NCBI GenBank assembly: GCA_949286415.1
Contig: CASEBV010000006.1
Coordinates: 62,001 to 126,000 of the forward strand
Length of the DNA stretch: 64,000 nucleotides
Source of the DNA: an uncultured Bacteroidales bacterium
Lineage (GTDB): Bacteria > Bacteroidota > Bacteroidia > Bacteroidales > UBA932
Reading direction: 5' to 3'
Part shown: positions 17,181 to 26,075 of the stretch, piece after piece
Layout: every line of letters starts with the position of its first letter
Numbering within the stretch: the first letter of the stretch is position 1
Made by a program: the position numbers and the translations under genes
Notes under the pieces: generated by a model
Told to the model about the DNA's origin: nothing
The model's database searches: none
What the model saw: the letters and a program-made list of their open reading frames with translations, nothing else

Positions 17181-18953
17181 TCATTTCTTATTTTCTGCCG
17201 TGGACACCAGACAGAGCTCATCCATCTGCACCTGGTCTATGTATGACGGAGAATCTATCATCACATCGCGGCCCTGATTGTTCTTCGGGAAGGCGATGAA
17301 GTCGCGGATAGTCTCCTGTCCCCCGAAGAGGGCGCACATGCGGTCGAAGCCGAATGCAAGTCCTCCGTGAGGCGGAGCCCCGAACTTGAAGGCGTTGATG
17401 ATGAAGCCGAACTTATACTGGGCATCCTCATCTGAGAATCCGAGCACCTCGAACATCCTTTGCTGAACCTTGGCATCATGTATCCTGATGGACCCTCCGC
17501 CAAGCTCTGTTCCGTTCAGCACGAAATCATACGCATTGGCACAGACTTTCTCCAGGTCTTCCTTCTTGTCGCTGTAGAACAGGTCAAGCTGCTCCGGCTT
17601 CGGAGCCGTGAACGGATGATGCATTGCGTAGAAGCGGCTTGTCTCGTCGTCCCACTCAAGGAGAGGGAAGTCCACCACCCAAAGCGGGGCGAAGACATGA
17701 GGGTCACGCAGGCCGAGCCTGCCTCCCATTTCGATGCGGAGCACTCCGAGCATGGTCTGCGTCTTGCGCTTCGGTCCGCAGAGCACAAGCACGAGATCTC
17801 CGGCCTTTGCTCCGGCCTTTTCCGCCACAGCCTTGAGTTCCTCCGGAGTATAGAATTTGTCCACTGAAGACTTTATGCTGCCGTCGGTATTCACTTTGAT
17901 ATATACAAGCCCCTTGGCTCCCACCTGAGGTCTCTTTACCCACTCCGTCAGCTCGTCAAGCTGCTTTCTCGTATATGAGGCAAGGCCTTCGACGGCGATT
18001 GCCCCGACATATTCCACGGAATCGAACACAGAGAAACCGTGGCCCTGGACATCGGAAGTGATTTCATGGATTGTCATCCCGTATCTGATGTCAGGCTTGT
18101 CGGACCCGTACCTGTCCATTGCGTCGAACCAGCTCATGCGGGGTATAGGATTCGGGATGTCTACATTGAGAACATTCTTGAACAGAGTGCGCATCATTCC
18201 CTCAAAAGTATCAAGGACATCGTCCCTCTCCACAAAAGACATCTCGCAGTCTATCTGCGTGAACTCCGGCTGGCGGTCTGCCCTCAGGTCCTCATCCCTG
18301 AAGCAGCGGACAATCTGGAAATACCTGTCATACCCGGCCACCATCAGCAGCTGCTTGAATGTCTGCGGAGACTGCGGAAGGGCATAGAACTGCCCTGGAT
18401 TCATCCTTGAAGGAACGACAAAGTCGCGGGCACCTTCCGGAGTGGACTTGATGAGATACGGGGTCTCTATTTCCATGAACCCGAGTCCGTCAAGATAGTT
18501 GCGGACTTCATGGGCGAGCCTGTGGCGCAGCTCCAAAGCCTTCCGGAGAGGATTTCTCCTGAGGTCAAGGTACCTGTACTTCGCCCTGAGCTCCTCGCCG
18601 CCGTCACTCTCGTCCTCGATGGTAAAAGGCGGCGTCTGGGCCTTGTTCAGTACATTCAGACCGGAAAGTCTGATTTCAATGTCTCCCGTCGGCATCTTGG
18701 CATTCTTGCTCTGACGCTCGATGACTTCCCCCGTGGCCTGTATGACATATTCGCGGCCGAGGGAATTGGCTGCGGACTGAAGCTCTTCGGCAGCCGTGCT
18801 GTCCACGGCAAGCTGTGTGATACCGTATCTGTCGCGCAGATCGATGAAAGTCATTCCGCCGAGTTTCCTCGTCCTCTGCACCCATCCGGCAAGAGTCACT
18901 GTCTTCCCGACATCAGAAATGCGGAGCTCCCCGCAAGTATGAGTTCTGTACAT
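17181..18953 (-). CDS. aspS: Aspartyl-tRNA synthetase
   Basis: This 590-residue protein charges tRNA-Asp in the cytoplasm. It has the N-terminal OB anticodon-binding domain ([18 protein letters not shown]), class II motif 2 ([20 protein letters not shown]), the bacterial GAD insertion in the middle, and motif 3 ([14 protein letters not shown]). Length fits the bacterial type. The frame extends to 18974, but ATG 18953 ([11 protein letters not shown]) matches the family start and lies about 30 nt after a TATTTTTG element. The gene is divergent from rsmA. Whether it also charges tRNA-Asn cannot be judged from the window. Confidence 0.97.
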   Translation of the reverse strand: MYRTHTCGELRISDVGKTVTLAGWVQRTRKLGGMTFIDLRDRYGITQLAVDSTAAEELQSAANSLGREYVIQATGEVIERQSKNAKMPTGDIEIRLSGLNVLNKAQTPPFTIEDESDGGEELRAKYRYLDLRRNPLRKALELRHRLAHEVRNYLDGLGFMEIETPYLIKSTPEGARDFVVPSRMNPGQFYALPQSPQTFKQLLMVAGYDRYFQIVRCFRDEDLRADRQPEFTQIDCEMSFVERDDVLDTFEGMMRTLFKNVLNVDIPNPIPRMSWFDAMDRYGSDKPDIRYGMTIHEITSDVQGHGFSVFDSVEYVGAIAVEGLASYTRKQLDELTEWVKRPQVGAKGLVYIKVNTDGSIKSSVDKFYTPEELKAVAEKAGAKAGDLVLVLCGPKRKTQTMLGVLRIEMGGRLGLRDPHVFAPLWVVDFPLLEWDDETSRFYAMHHPFTAPKPEQLDLFYSDKKEDLEKVCANAYDFVLNGTELGGGSIRIHDAKVQQRMFEVLGFSDEDAQYKFGFIINAFKFGAPPHGGLAFGFDRMCALFGGQETIRDFIAFPKNNQGRDVMIDSPSYIDQVQMDELCLVSTAENKK

Positions 18954-18982
18954 ATCTGTAAATATTATTTCCAAACAACCTG

Positions 18983-18990
18983 CAAAAATA
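18983..18990 (-). promoter_or_regulatory. -7 promoter element of aspS
   Basis: The minus strand reads TATTTTTG, about 30 nt upstream of ATG 18953. Confidence 0.5.
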
Positions 18991-19042
18991 CAAAATTATT
19001 CAGAAGGCTGGCGCGAAGATTCCAGAAATCCGCAGGTCTTCT

Positions 19043-19050
19043 TATCTTTG
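19043..19050 (+). promoter_or_regulatory. -7 promoter element of rsmA
   Basis: It reads TATCTTTG, 27 bp before ATG 19078, in the divergent gap shared with aspS. Confidence 0.55.
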
Positions 19051-19077
19051 CACATCTGTGAATGAAAAGACGACAAT

Positions 19078-19926
19078 ATGGAAGTAAGGGCAAAAAAATC
19101 CTTGGGACAACATTTTCTCACTGACCTGTCCGTCGCACGGCAGATTGCCGACGCTCTGATTGTCCCTGACAAGCCTGCCGATGACGGCAGTCAGGCAGTT
19201 CCCGGCAGGACAGATGTCCTTGAAGTCGGTCCCGGGATGGGGGTACTGACACAATATCTGCTGCAGAGACCTGAGCTGAACCTGAAGATGGTCGAGATAG
19301 ACAGGGAATCGGTGGACTACCTCCTCGTGAATTTCCCGCAGGTGAACGGAAGCCTGATAGAGGCGGATTTCCTGAAGCTCAGGCTCGAGAATTTCTTCAG
19401 CGGAGACTTCTGCGTCATAGGCAATTTCCCCTACAACATCTCTTCGCAGATATTCTTCAAGATACTCGACTACAAGGATTCAGTGCCGCAGGTGGTGTGC
19501 ATGATACAGAAGGAAGTGGCCGAGAGGATAGCGGAAAAGCCGGGGACAAAGACATACGGCATCCTCTCTGTCCTGCTTCAGGCCTGGTATGACATTGAAT
19601 ATCTGTTCACTGTCGGAGAAGGTGCATTCAACCCGCCTCCGAAGGTAAAGTCAGCCGTCATCAGGCTCACCCGCAACAGCCGGACAAGCCTCGGATGCGA
19701 CGAAAGTCTGTTCAAGACCGTCGTAAAGACATCTTTCAACCAGAGGCGCAAGACGCTCCGCAACTCGCTCAAGCCGCTAATCCTGGACAAGGCGGCGAGA
19801 GAGGGATGGTCTGTGGAACAGGCTGAGGCATTTGTCTCAGACCCTGTCTTCAGCCTGCGCCCGGAAAGGTTAGGCGTCGAAGACTTCATCGCCCTCACCC
19901 TGAAATTCAGTCAGACCCTGTCGTGA
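19078..19926 (+). CDS. rsmA: 16S rRNA (adenine1518/1519-N6)-dimethyltransferase
   Basis: This 282-residue Rossmann-fold methyltransferase has the start typical of the family ([10 protein letters not shown]), the SAM-binding motif [16 protein letters not shown] and the catalytic [10 protein letters not shown]. It dimethylates two adenosines near the 3' end of 16S rRNA during late 30S assembly. A short insertion of about 12 residues lies before the SAM motif. Its 3' end overlaps the last 16 bp of the convergent small membrane-protein gene. Confidence 0.96.
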   Translation: MEVRAKKSLGQHFLTDLSVARQIADALIVPDKPADDGSQAVPGRTDVLEVGPGMGVLTQYLLQRPELNLKMVEIDRESVDYLLVNFPQVNGSLIEADFLKLRLENFFSGDFCVIGNFPYNISSQIFFKILDYKDSVPQVVCMIQKEVAERIAEKPGTKTYGILSVLLQAWYDIEYLFTVGEGAFNPPPKVKSAVIRLTRNSRTSLGCDESLFKTVVKTSFNQRRKTLRNSLKPLILDKAAREGWSVEQAEAFVSDPVFSLRPERLGVEDFIALTLKFSQTLS

Positions 19927-20306
19927 CGGAGGAGGCTCAGCAGGGCTGCCGCGAGCACAACGGCCGCAAAGCCTGCGAACACATATACAAAATGCTGCTG
20001 CACAAACAGCCTGATGTCAGGAACAAGATAATATACAGCAAGCACTGCGCCCAGAAGCACAGCCGTGACAGCCGCTGCCGATACGGCCTTGAGCCTGTTG
20101 CGGCGCTTGATTCTGCGGGCTGTTGCAACTATCAGATCCATGGCCGTCCGTATCTCTTCCTCCGACTTTCCCGCCAGTGAAGCCGGCACCGGAAGAAGCT
20201 CTATCTGCCTGACGAGCTCCGCCATGAACTTGTCCCCTCCCTTTATCTCAGGCATGTTCTCCCTGATGAACTGCCTTATTTCCTTATCTGTCGACATATT
20301 CTGCAT
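19911..20306 (-). CDS. Small two-helix membrane protein downstream of an ECF sigma gene
   Basis: This 131-residue protein has a soluble N-terminal 75 residues rich in charged and helical sequence ([20 protein letters not shown]) and then two membrane helices (about 77-97 and 107-125). It follows the sigma factor gene by 23 bp on the same strand. Size, topology and position fit an anti-sigma or membrane-linked partner of that sigma factor, but no zinc anti-sigma motif (HxxxCxxC) is present, so this is inference. No specific family was recognised. Confidence 0.75.
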   Translation of the reverse strand: MQNMSTDKEIRQFIRENMPEIKGGDKFMAELVRQIELLPVPASLAGKSEEEIRTAMDLIVATARRIKRRNRLKAVSAAAVTAVLLGAVLAVYYLVPDIRLFVQQHFVYVFAGFAAVVLAAALLSLLRHDRV

Positions 20307-20329
20307 TTTTTATGACCTGCTGACCAGAG

Positions 20330-20881
20330 TCATGCATTTTCCATCCTGACCAAAAAATTCTTCAGATGCGCCCGGGCCCTGGAAAGATGAGAGCGGACCG
20401 TTCCGGAGGGCATCCCTGTGATAGCTTCTATCTCCTTGATAGACTTTTCCTCCATATAGAAAAGAAGAATGACGGCCTGTTCTTTTTCAGAAAGGTTTCC
20501 GATAGCCCTGTAAAGGTCCTGATACTCGAAACCGCGCACAGACCGGCTGTCATCTGCTGCCATTTTCTCGTGCTGCGGACCGAGCGGCTCCCCTTCCGTC
20601 TTCACACTTGCCGCCCGATTGTCATAAAAGCAATTATAGGCAATCCTGAACAGCCATGTCGAAAACTTTGCCCGTCCTTCGAATTTCCCGAATGACAGAT
20701 AGGCTTTAAGAAGCGCTTCCTGCGCTATGTCATCGGCCCGGAACGCATCTCCCCTGCACAGCACGCACAGGAATCTCCGCAAAGATTCCTGCTCGCGCGA
20801 CACCATCTCTATGAATTGCGCCTTGTCCACCGCTCCTACAGAACCTGATTTTCTTCCTCCTTGATTTCTGCTTCCATCCAT
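20330..20881 (-). CDS. ECF-type RNA polymerase sigma factor
   Basis: This is a 183-residue protein with a sigma-70 region 2 (DDIAQEALLKAYLSFGKFEG, FSTWLFRIAYNCFYD) and region 4 (LSEKEQAVILLFYMEEKSIK, MPSGTVRSHLSRARAHL). ATG 20881 lies 46 bp inside the upstream DUF6249-type gene. An alternative GTG at 20830, just after that gene's stop, would remove the first 17 residues, which carry no domain sequence, so the exact start is open. It is the middle gene of a three-gene unit with membrane proteins on both sides, suggesting an envelope-signalling module. Target promoters are not evident. Confidence 0.92.
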   Translation of the reverse strand: MDGSRNQGGRKSGSVGAVDKAQFIEMVSREQESLRRFLCVLCRGDAFRADDIAQEALLKAYLSFGKFEGRAKFSTWLFRIAYNCFYDNRAASVKTEGEPLGPQHEKMAADDSRSVRGFEYQDLYRAIGNLSEKEQAVILLFYMEEKSIKEIEAITGMPSGTVRSHLSRARAHLKNFLVRMENA

Positions 20882-21237
20882 TTCCTGCCGACAAAGAACG
20901 ACACAAAGAAACCTATGCCGATGGCAAGAAGGATGCTCGCAATGATAAAAAGAGAATCCTTGCCAGGAATCAACATGGCACAGGCAACCAGTCCTGCACC
21001 CATAATGACAAGAATGATTCCAGTCTGAAGTTTGCCGAGAAGATTCATTTTCAGGCTTCTCTTGGATCTGTCATCCGACGCGAACATCTCCGGGTCAATA
21101 TCCTGTCCGTTCTCAATCGCCTTGAGAAGAACTTCTGCCTTCCTGTCGACAATATGATTTCTGGATCTGAACACAAGCCACACTACCATTACGGGCAATA
21201 CGACGCATACCCCGATTGGGACAATGATTTCTACCAT
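20836..21237 (-). CDS. Membrane protein, DUF6249-like
   Basis: This 133-residue protein has an N-terminal membrane helix (residues about 4-23), a basic cytoplasmic segment (SRNHIVDRKAEVLLKAIENG), then two more helices (about 70-110). The helix-KAIENGQDIDPEMF-helices layout matches small Bacteroidetes membrane proteins annotated as DUF6249. It overlaps the sigma factor gene by up to 46 bp and starts the operon. The palindrome at 21261-21275 lies 24 bp upstream of its start. Function is unknown. Confidence 0.8.
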   Translation of the reverse strand: MVEIIVPIGVCVVLPVMVVWLVFRSRNHIVDRKAEVLLKAIENGQDIDPEMFASDDRSKRSLKMNLLGKLQTGIILVIMGAGLVACAMLIPGKDSLFIIASILLAIGIGFFVSFFVGRKWMEAEIKEEENQVL

Positions 21238-21260
21238 AGCAATATTATTTTATATTGTTT

Positions 21261-21275
21261 GCAGGTTAGACCTGC
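21261..21275. promoter_or_regulatory. Palindrome upstream of the sigma-factor operon
   Basis: GCAGGT-TAG-ACCTGC is a perfect 6-bp inverted repeat. It lies in the 197-bp divergent gap between the sigma operon and the porin gene, close to the operon's start. It may be an operator or a leader hairpin; no clear TAnnTTTG element was found for this operon, as expected if it is autoregulated by its own sigma factor (inference). Confidence 0.35.
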
Positions 21276-21434
21276 CAATGTGACAAAATGTTGCAGCAGA
21301 AATAAAATTCTGTTGCCGGTTGTAATATTCATTTAACAAAAATAACGAATTTTGCAGATTGTAAGCCAGAATTCAGATTCGTTACATTTTTCAAAAATAT
21401 TTTTGCGCCTGATTTTGCAGACAATTTGTATTGT

Positions 21435-22766
21435 ATGAAGACCATTGCCTTATTCATGAAGCCGGCGGCGGCTCTGCTTTCCATATTCATAATGATTGCG
21501 GCGGCATCTTTCCGGACATCCGCGGCAGAGAAAAAATCTTCCTCCCCTTCCGGGGAATCCGGCAGTTTCCGGAATTTCCAGAGCTTCGTTACAGACTCCA
21601 TCGACGGAGGACGCACCGACATCATGGAGAGGCTGCTCAACCTCCCGAACATTGAGGTCGGCAAAGGCGTGACATTCCGCCCGAAGAACAATTCATATGA
21701 AATGACCCTGCGCTTCCGCATGCAGAACATGGTAGGGCTCTCATTCAACCGGAACATGGGGCTCACTTCAACCGACGCCCAGGTCAAGAGACTCAGGCTC
21801 CGCTTCGACGGATACATATTCTCCCCTAAGATTGTATATTCCATCCAGCTCGGTTTCAGCAGCTATGACACTGAAATGATTCCGAACGGCAACATGAACC
21901 TCATCCGCGACGCCATCGTCTATTATGTCCCGAGTCCGAAATGGAACATCGGCTTCGGCCAGACCAAGATCAAGGCCAACAGGGCAAGGGTCAATTCTTC
22001 CAGCGCCCTCCAGTTCATTGACAGGAGCATCGTGAACAGCGAGTTCGGCGGAGACAGGGACTTCGGATTCTTCGGCGAGTACAACTACGGGGACTTCAAC
22101 ACCTTCGCCCTGTCGGCAAAAGGGTCCGTGACCCTCGGAGAGGGACGCAACTTCAACTCTTCTGATGTCTCCGGTTTCGCTTATACCGGGCGCCTTGAAC
22201 TCTATCCGTGCGGCAGGTTCCACTCCAACGGAGAACTGCTTGAAGGGGATGTGGCAGGAGAAGACAATGTCAAGATAATGCTTGCGGGAGCATACACCTT
22301 CAACAACAATGCGCTCAGGACGCAGGGCATGAAAGGGGCCCTCTTCAGCGACCCGAGGAACATCGGCTCATACTATGTCGACTTCATCCTCAAGTACAGG
22401 GGATTCGCCTTCGTGACTGATTTCATGGGAAGACACTGCCCGAGCCCGATTGTCAGCGACCCTGCGGCCGGAAACGGCTCCCCTGCATTCATCTACACCG
22501 GCTCGGGACTCAATGTGCAGACCAGCTACCTCTTTGACAAGAAATGGGAAGTCGCCCTGCGCAATTCCACAATGCTCCCCGATGCCGCAGTGCAGCCTTT
22601 CGTGGGATATGCAAGCTGGAACCAGAGCACAATCGGCGTGACGCGCTACCTCATCGGCCACAGCCTCAAGATTCAGATGGACCTGTCCTACAACTACCGC
22701 AACAAAGCCGTCACTCCTGACTATGACAGGTGGATGCTCCGCTTCCAGGTAGAGCTCGGCCTATAG
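21435..22766 (+). CDS. OprO/OprP-like outer-membrane porin
   Basis: This 443-residue protein has a signal peptide (hydrophobic to about residue 30, then TSAAEKK). A long beta-barrel-type sequence follows, with alternating hydrophobic/aromatic strands and an aromatic-rich ending (WMLRFQVELGL). The segment VKRLRLRFDGYIFSPKIVYS and the GFGQTKIKANR motif are typical of phosphate-selective porin O/P family members. In Bacteroidetes such porins often carry anions or organic phosphates; substrate here is unknown. A TTG nine bases upstream is in frame, but ATG 21435 is preferred. A bidirectional terminator follows. Confidence 0.88.
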   Translation: MKTIALFMKPAAALLSIFIMIAAASFRTSAAEKKSSSPSGESGSFRNFQSFVTDSIDGGRTDIMERLLNLPNIEVGKGVTFRPKNNSYEMTLRFRMQNMVGLSFNRNMGLTSTDAQVKRLRLRFDGYIFSPKIVYSIQLGFSSYDTEMIPNGNMNLIRDAIVYYVPSPKWNIGFGQTKIKANRARVNSSSALQFIDRSIVNSEFGGDRDFGFFGEYNYGDFNTFALSAKGSVTLGEGRNFNSSDVSGFAYTGRLELYPCGRFHSNGELLEGDVAGEDNVKIMLAGAYTFNNNALRTQGMKGALFSDPRNIGSYYVDFILKYRGFAFVTDFMGRHCPSPIVSDPAAGNGSPAFIYTGSGLNVQTSYLFDKKWEVALRNSTMLPDAAVQPFVGYASWNQSTIGVTRYLIGHSLKIQMDLSYNYRNKAVTPDYDRWMLRFQVELGL

Positions 22767-22786
22767 TTCAGTCCTATATTACAAAA

Positions 22787-22821
22787 AGAGGGAACACCAT
22801 GCAAGGTCGTTCCCTCTCTTT
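22787..22821. terminator. Bidirectional terminator between porin and EF-G paralogue
   Basis: AGAGGGAAC (22787-22795) pairs with GTTCCCTCT (22809-22817). T-runs follow on the plus strand (CTTTT) and on the minus strand (TTTTTG), so it can serve both convergent genes. Confidence 0.75.
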
Positions 22822-22859
22822 TGCCGCCGACATACACGGCGGATCTGCTGCATACGCGC

Positions 22860-25013
22860 CTATTCGTCCTTGTCCTGCTCCATGTATGCCTTCAGAAGCT
22901 TCTCCTGCACATCGCCCGGTACCGGCTGGTAGTCGGCGAACTGCATTGTGAAGGTGGCGCTTCCGGAAGTAAGAGAGCTCAGGGAAGTAGAATATTTATA
23001 GAGTTCGGCAAGCGGAACCCTTGCCTTGATGACATCGAATCCCTTTTCGCTGCCCATGCCTTCGATCAGGGCCCTGCGGTTCTGGAGATCGGACATGCAG
23101 GATCCCATATATTCAGAAGGAGTCATGACTTCAAGGCTGTAGATAGGCTCCATAATCTTCGGCCCGGCATTGCGGAAAGCCTCCTTGAAGGCATTCCGGG
23201 CGGCAAGCACGAACGATATTTCGTTTGAATCCACCGGATGCATCTTTCCGTCATAGACATAGACCCTGATGTCCCTTGCAAGGGAACCGGTAAGAGGGCC
23301 TTCGCTCATCTTGTCCATGATACCCTTTAGGATAGCCGGCATGAAGCGGGCATCAATGGCACCGCCCACGATACAATTGTAGAACTCAAGCTTTCCGCCC
23401 CACTCAAGATCAAATGACTCCTTGCTCTTGATGTTGAGCACCATCTCCTTGCCGTCGATGCGGAACCGGTTGGTGGCCTCAACGCCCTCGACAATAGGAC
23501 AGACAAGAAGATGCACCTCTCCGAACTGGCCGGCACCGCCCGACTGCTTCTTGTGACGGTAATTGGCCGTGGCCACCTTGGTGATGGTCTCCCGGTAGGA
23601 AATCTTCGGAGGGAAAAGCTCTATCTCTATCTTGTTCTCGTTCTTGAGCCGGGTACGTACGATATTGATATGCTGTTCGCCCTGACCTTTCAATATGGTC
23701 TGCTTCAGTTCCTTTGAATATTCAACAATAATCGTCGGGTCCTCGGCGGACATTTTTGCAAGGGCCTCGCCCATCTTCTCTTCATCCTTCTGCTCCTTGG
23801 CCTTCACTGCCGTACGGAACTTGGATGCAGGGAACACGATATGCTCATATTCAATCTCTGTCCCGGTCTGAGACAGAGTGACATTGGTCTTGGCATTACG
23901 CAGCTTCACAGTACAGCCTATATCGCCGGCATAAAGGTCCGACACTTTCTCCTTCTTCTTGCCTGCCACAGCATATATCGTGGATATTCTCTCCTTGTCG
24001 CCTGTGGCCGGATTCTCAAGGTCCTGGCCTTCGGTAAGCTCTCCGGACATCACCTTGAAATATGCGACTTCACCCAGATGAGACTCCACCGCCGTCTTAT
24101 AGATGAACAGAGATGTCGGCGCATCCTGCTTGCATTCAATTTCTTTTCCGTCCACGGTCCGGGCCGTTCTTTCCGCCGGAGACGGCGCTGTCCTGATGGT
24201 GAACTCCATCAGTCTCTTGACCCCGATGTCTTTCTTGGCTGAAAGACAGAAGACAGGCATCACTTCTCCTGAACGGAGACCAAGGCCAAGGCCCTTGCGG
24301 ATTTCATCTTCAGACAGCTCGCCTGTATCAAAGAACTTCTCCATCAGAGTGTCGTCATATTCGGCAGCCTTTTCAATCAGGGCCGCACGAAGTTCATCCG
24401 CCTCATCCTTATATTCCGCCGGAATTTCCAGATCTTCCCTTGTGCCGTTGTCATCCTTGAAATGATAGTATTTCATCTTGAGGACATCTATGAATCCGTC
24501 GAAGCCTGTGCCCGGATTGGCCGGGAACTGTACAATAGCCGGCTTGCTGCCGAAGGCTTCCTTCATCGTCTCAAGCACATTCTCCCATGATGCCTTCTCT
24601 CCGTCAAGCTGGTTGACCGCCACTATGAGCGGCACATTGTACTGCTCGGCATATCTTGCGAAAATCTCAGTACCGACCTCAACACCCTGCTGTGCATTCA
24701 TCACGAGGATACCGGTATCGCACACCTTGAATGCGGAAACGGCCCCGCCCACAAAATCATCGGAGCCCGGAGTGTCTATAATATTGAATTTGGTATCCAT
24801 GAATTCCGCATAGAGCGGAGTCGAATATATGGACCTCTGGTTGGTCTGTTCTATTTCTGAATTGTCCGAAACCGTATTGCCGGCCTCAACAGTCCCTCGC
24901 CTGTCAATGACCTTGCCTTCAAAGAGCATGGCTTCAGATAATGTGGTCTTGCCTGACTTGCTGCTGCCAAGAAGAACCACATTGCGGATGTTTTGTGTTG
25001 AATAAGCTTTCAT
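22860..25013 (-). CDS. EF-G paralogue (EF-G2 type) lacking the catalytic histidine
   Basis: This 717-residue protein has the full five-domain EF-G layout. The P-loop is GSSKSGKTT (16-24) instead of AHxDxGKTT, and the guanine motif is NQLD (134-137). Switch I, normally RGITI, reads RSIYS, so the Mg-coordinating Thr is Tyr63. Switch II, normally DTPGHVDF, reads DTPGSDDF, so the catalytic His is Ser84. GTP hydrolysis should therefore be absent or very slow. Domain IV continues to the end (EYMGSCMSDLQNRRALIEGM). Bacteroides thetaiotaomicron has an EF-G2 reported to support translation without GTP hydrolysis, needed during starvation and gut colonisation; this looks like that protein, not the housekeeping EF-G. 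It is transcribed alone from a well-formed promoter at 25072-25102. Confidence 0.9.
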   Translation of the reverse strand: MKAYSTQNIRNVVLLGSSKSGKTTLSEAMLFEGKVIDRRGTVEAGNTVSDNSEIEQTNQRSIYSTPLYAEFMDTKFNIIDTPGSDDFVGGAVSAFKVCDTGILVMNAQQGVEVGTEIFARYAEQYNVPLIVAVNQLDGEKASWENVLETMKEAFGSKPAIVQFPANPGTGFDGFIDVLKMKYYHFKDDNGTREDLEIPAEYKDEADELRAALIEKAAEYDDTLMEKFFDTGELSEDEIRKGLGLGLRSGEVMPVFCLSAKKDIGVKRLMEFTIRTAPSPAERTARTVDGKEIECKQDAPTSLFIYKTAVESHLGEVAYFKVMSGELTEGQDLENPATGDKERISTIYAVAGKKKEKVSDLYAGDIGCTVKLRNAKTNVTLSQTGTEIEYEHIVFPASKFRTAVKAKEQKDEEKMGEALAKMSAEDPTIIVEYSKELKQTILKGQGEQHINIVRTRLKNENKIEIELFPPKISYRETITKVATANYRHKKQSGGAGQFGEVHLLVCPIVEGVEATNRFRIDGKEMVLNIKSKESFDLEWGGKLEFYNCIVGGAIDARFMPAILKGIMDKMSEGPLTGSLARDIRVYVYDGKMHPVDSNEISFVLAARNAFKEAFRNAGPKIMEPIYSLEVMTPSEYMGSCMSDLQNRRALIEGMGSEKGFDVIKARVPLAELYKYSTSLSSLTSGSATFTMQFADYQPVPGDVQEKLLKAYMEQDKDE

Positions 25014-25071
25014 TTTACTTATTTATTATGGGTTATTTTTCAAAATTGCGCATCAAAGCAGCGCATCTTTG

Positions 25072-25102
25072 CAAATTTAAACAAATAAAACAGCAAAGTC
25101 AA
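25072..25102 (-). promoter_or_regulatory. Complete promoter of the EF-G paralogue
   Basis: The minus strand reads TTG (25102-25100), 20 nt, TAAATTTG (25079-25072), a near-ideal -33/-7 pair. The leader is about 55 nt and contains repeated GCGCA/TGCGC sequence able to form a short hairpin (25037-25055). Confidence 0.65.
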
Positions 25103-25109
25103 CATAATT

Positions 25110-25334
25110 TTATAACAAAATCCCGTATTTTTTCAGAAAATGTGAAGATGCGGCACCCCTGTATGCTTTCAGAATATCAGACCCGCCACAGCCTGTCTCC
25201 GACATCAGATACCGGTCAAAATCCGCTTCCCGCACACCCATCCAGCGGCAGATGGACCCGAATGTAAGTCCCGGATCCATATACACCCGCTCCTCTTCCA
25301 GCAGTTCAGCAAAAAGGTCATAAAACTTCTCCAT
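25110..25334 (-). CDS. Small protein of unknown function (74 residues)
   Basis: This short frame reads like a real protein: a helical, acidic start (FYDLFAELLEEERVYMD), then SICRWMGVREADFDRYLMSE and a C-terminal ILKAYRG...FLKKYGILL. The middle part looks like a helix-turn-helix-type fold related to AraC-like DNA-binding segments, but it is too short to be sure. ATG 25334 is preferred over the in-frame ATG 25358, because a promoter-like CATTTTTG lies just upstream of the latter. It lies upstream of, and in line with, the EF-G paralogue, and is divergent from the XRE regulator across a gap full of repeated half-sites. Confidence 0.55.
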   Translation of the reverse strand: MEKFYDLFAELLEEERVYMDPGLTFGSICRWMGVREADFDRYLMSETGCGGSDILKAYRGAASSHFLKKYGILL

Positions 25335-25464
25335 AACTCGGACACTTTTTATTGTCATTCCGACCGCAAAAATGGTCCTACAACATCAAAAGTGCAACAA
25401 TCAATTGTCACTTTTTCTGATTTTGAGATGTTGTTTTTCTCTTTTTTTCAATTTTTTCTCTTTT

Positions 25465-25525
25465 TTGGCAAGTTTTCATTGCCAATGGCAATAATTTATT
25501 GTCACAGCAGCTGCGTTCATTGGCA
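25465..25525. promoter_or_regulatory. Cluster of TTGGCA/TGCCAA half-sites, candidate operator
   Basis: TTGGCAA (25465-25471) and TTGCCAA (25479-25485) form an inverted repeat with a 7-nt gap. ATTGCCA-A-TGGCAAT (25478-25492) is a perfect 15-bp palindrome sharing the second half-site. A further TTGGCA (25520-25525) abuts the -7 element of the XRE gene. Autoregulation by that XRE protein is the simplest reading (inference). Confidence 0.45.
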
Positions 25526-25533
25526 TAAATTTG
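25526..25533 (+). promoter_or_regulatory. -7 promoter element of the XRE regulator gene
   Basis: It reads TAAATTTG, 28 bp before ATG 25561. It shows that the upstream in-frame TTG (25531) is part of the promoter and not a start codon. Confidence 0.55.
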
Positions 25534-25560
25534 TCATCTGACCAACAAGAAAAGACAGAA

Positions 25561-25986
25561 ATGGACAAAAACTCCATCAAAGAAAACTTATTGAAAATGC
25601 GTGGCAGACTCGGACTGTCACAGGAAGCCATGGCTGAAAAATTGGGCATTTCACGAACAGCATACAGAAACATAGAATCCGGAAAAACCAGGCTCATAAG
25701 CAACCATGCGGACAAAATAGCCTCCATTCTCGGTGTTTCAACAGAAGAACTCCTGCTCGGACACAACCCCAACGACAGCAACGCATCATCTCTTGAGGAC
25801 ATAAGGGAAAAATACGAGACGAGAATCAAGGAGATTGAAAACGGGCATACAGATGAAATGACAGCACTCAATGCACAGATAAAGGTGCTGACCGAATTTA
25901 TAGACACCTTGAAAGAGACAATACGCACCAAAGATGAAATCATAGCGCTGCTGCGCAAGTCAATCGCCAATGCTTCCGAACGCTGA
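25561..25986 (+). CDS. XRE-family transcriptional regulator with coiled-coil tail
   Basis: This is a 141-residue protein. Residues 5-65 form a lambda-repressor-type helix-turn-helix (MRGRLGLSQEAMAEKLGISR, TAYRNIESGKTRL). Residues about 78-138 are a charged, heptad-like helix (IREKYETRIKEIENG to the end), probably a coiled coil for dimerisation. ATG 25561 follows the promoter by a short leader. The half-site cluster upstream suggests self-control and control of the divergent small gene at 25110-25334. No prophage or toxin-antitoxin partner is visible, so it is probably a stand-alone regulator. Confidence 0.88.
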   Translation: MDKNSIKENLLKMRGRLGLSQEAMAEKLGISRTAYRNIESGKTRLISNHADKIASILGVSTEELLLGHNPNDSNASSLEDIREKYETRIKEIENGHTDEMTALNAQIKVLTEFIDTLKETIRTKDEIIALLRKSIANASER

Positions 25987-26018
25987 TTCCGCCCGTTCCA
26001 AGACAGGGGAAGCACCAA

Positions 26019-26051
26019 TTTGAAATATCCGGAGGGAAAATACTATTTTTG
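26019..26051 (+). promoter_or_regulatory. Complete promoter of rnhB
   Basis: TTTG (26019-26022), 21 nt, TATTTTTG (26044-26051). The end of the -7 element supplies an in-frame TTG that lengthens the open frame artificially. Confidence 0.6.
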
Positions 26052-26075
26052 CATTCTTGTCAGAGTGTACAGAAT

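Noticed and set aside
20330..20881. Frameshift between the DUF6249-like gene and the sigma factor
   Set aside because: Both proteins are complete with intact domains; the overlap is ordinary operon packing or reflects an overly early sigma start.
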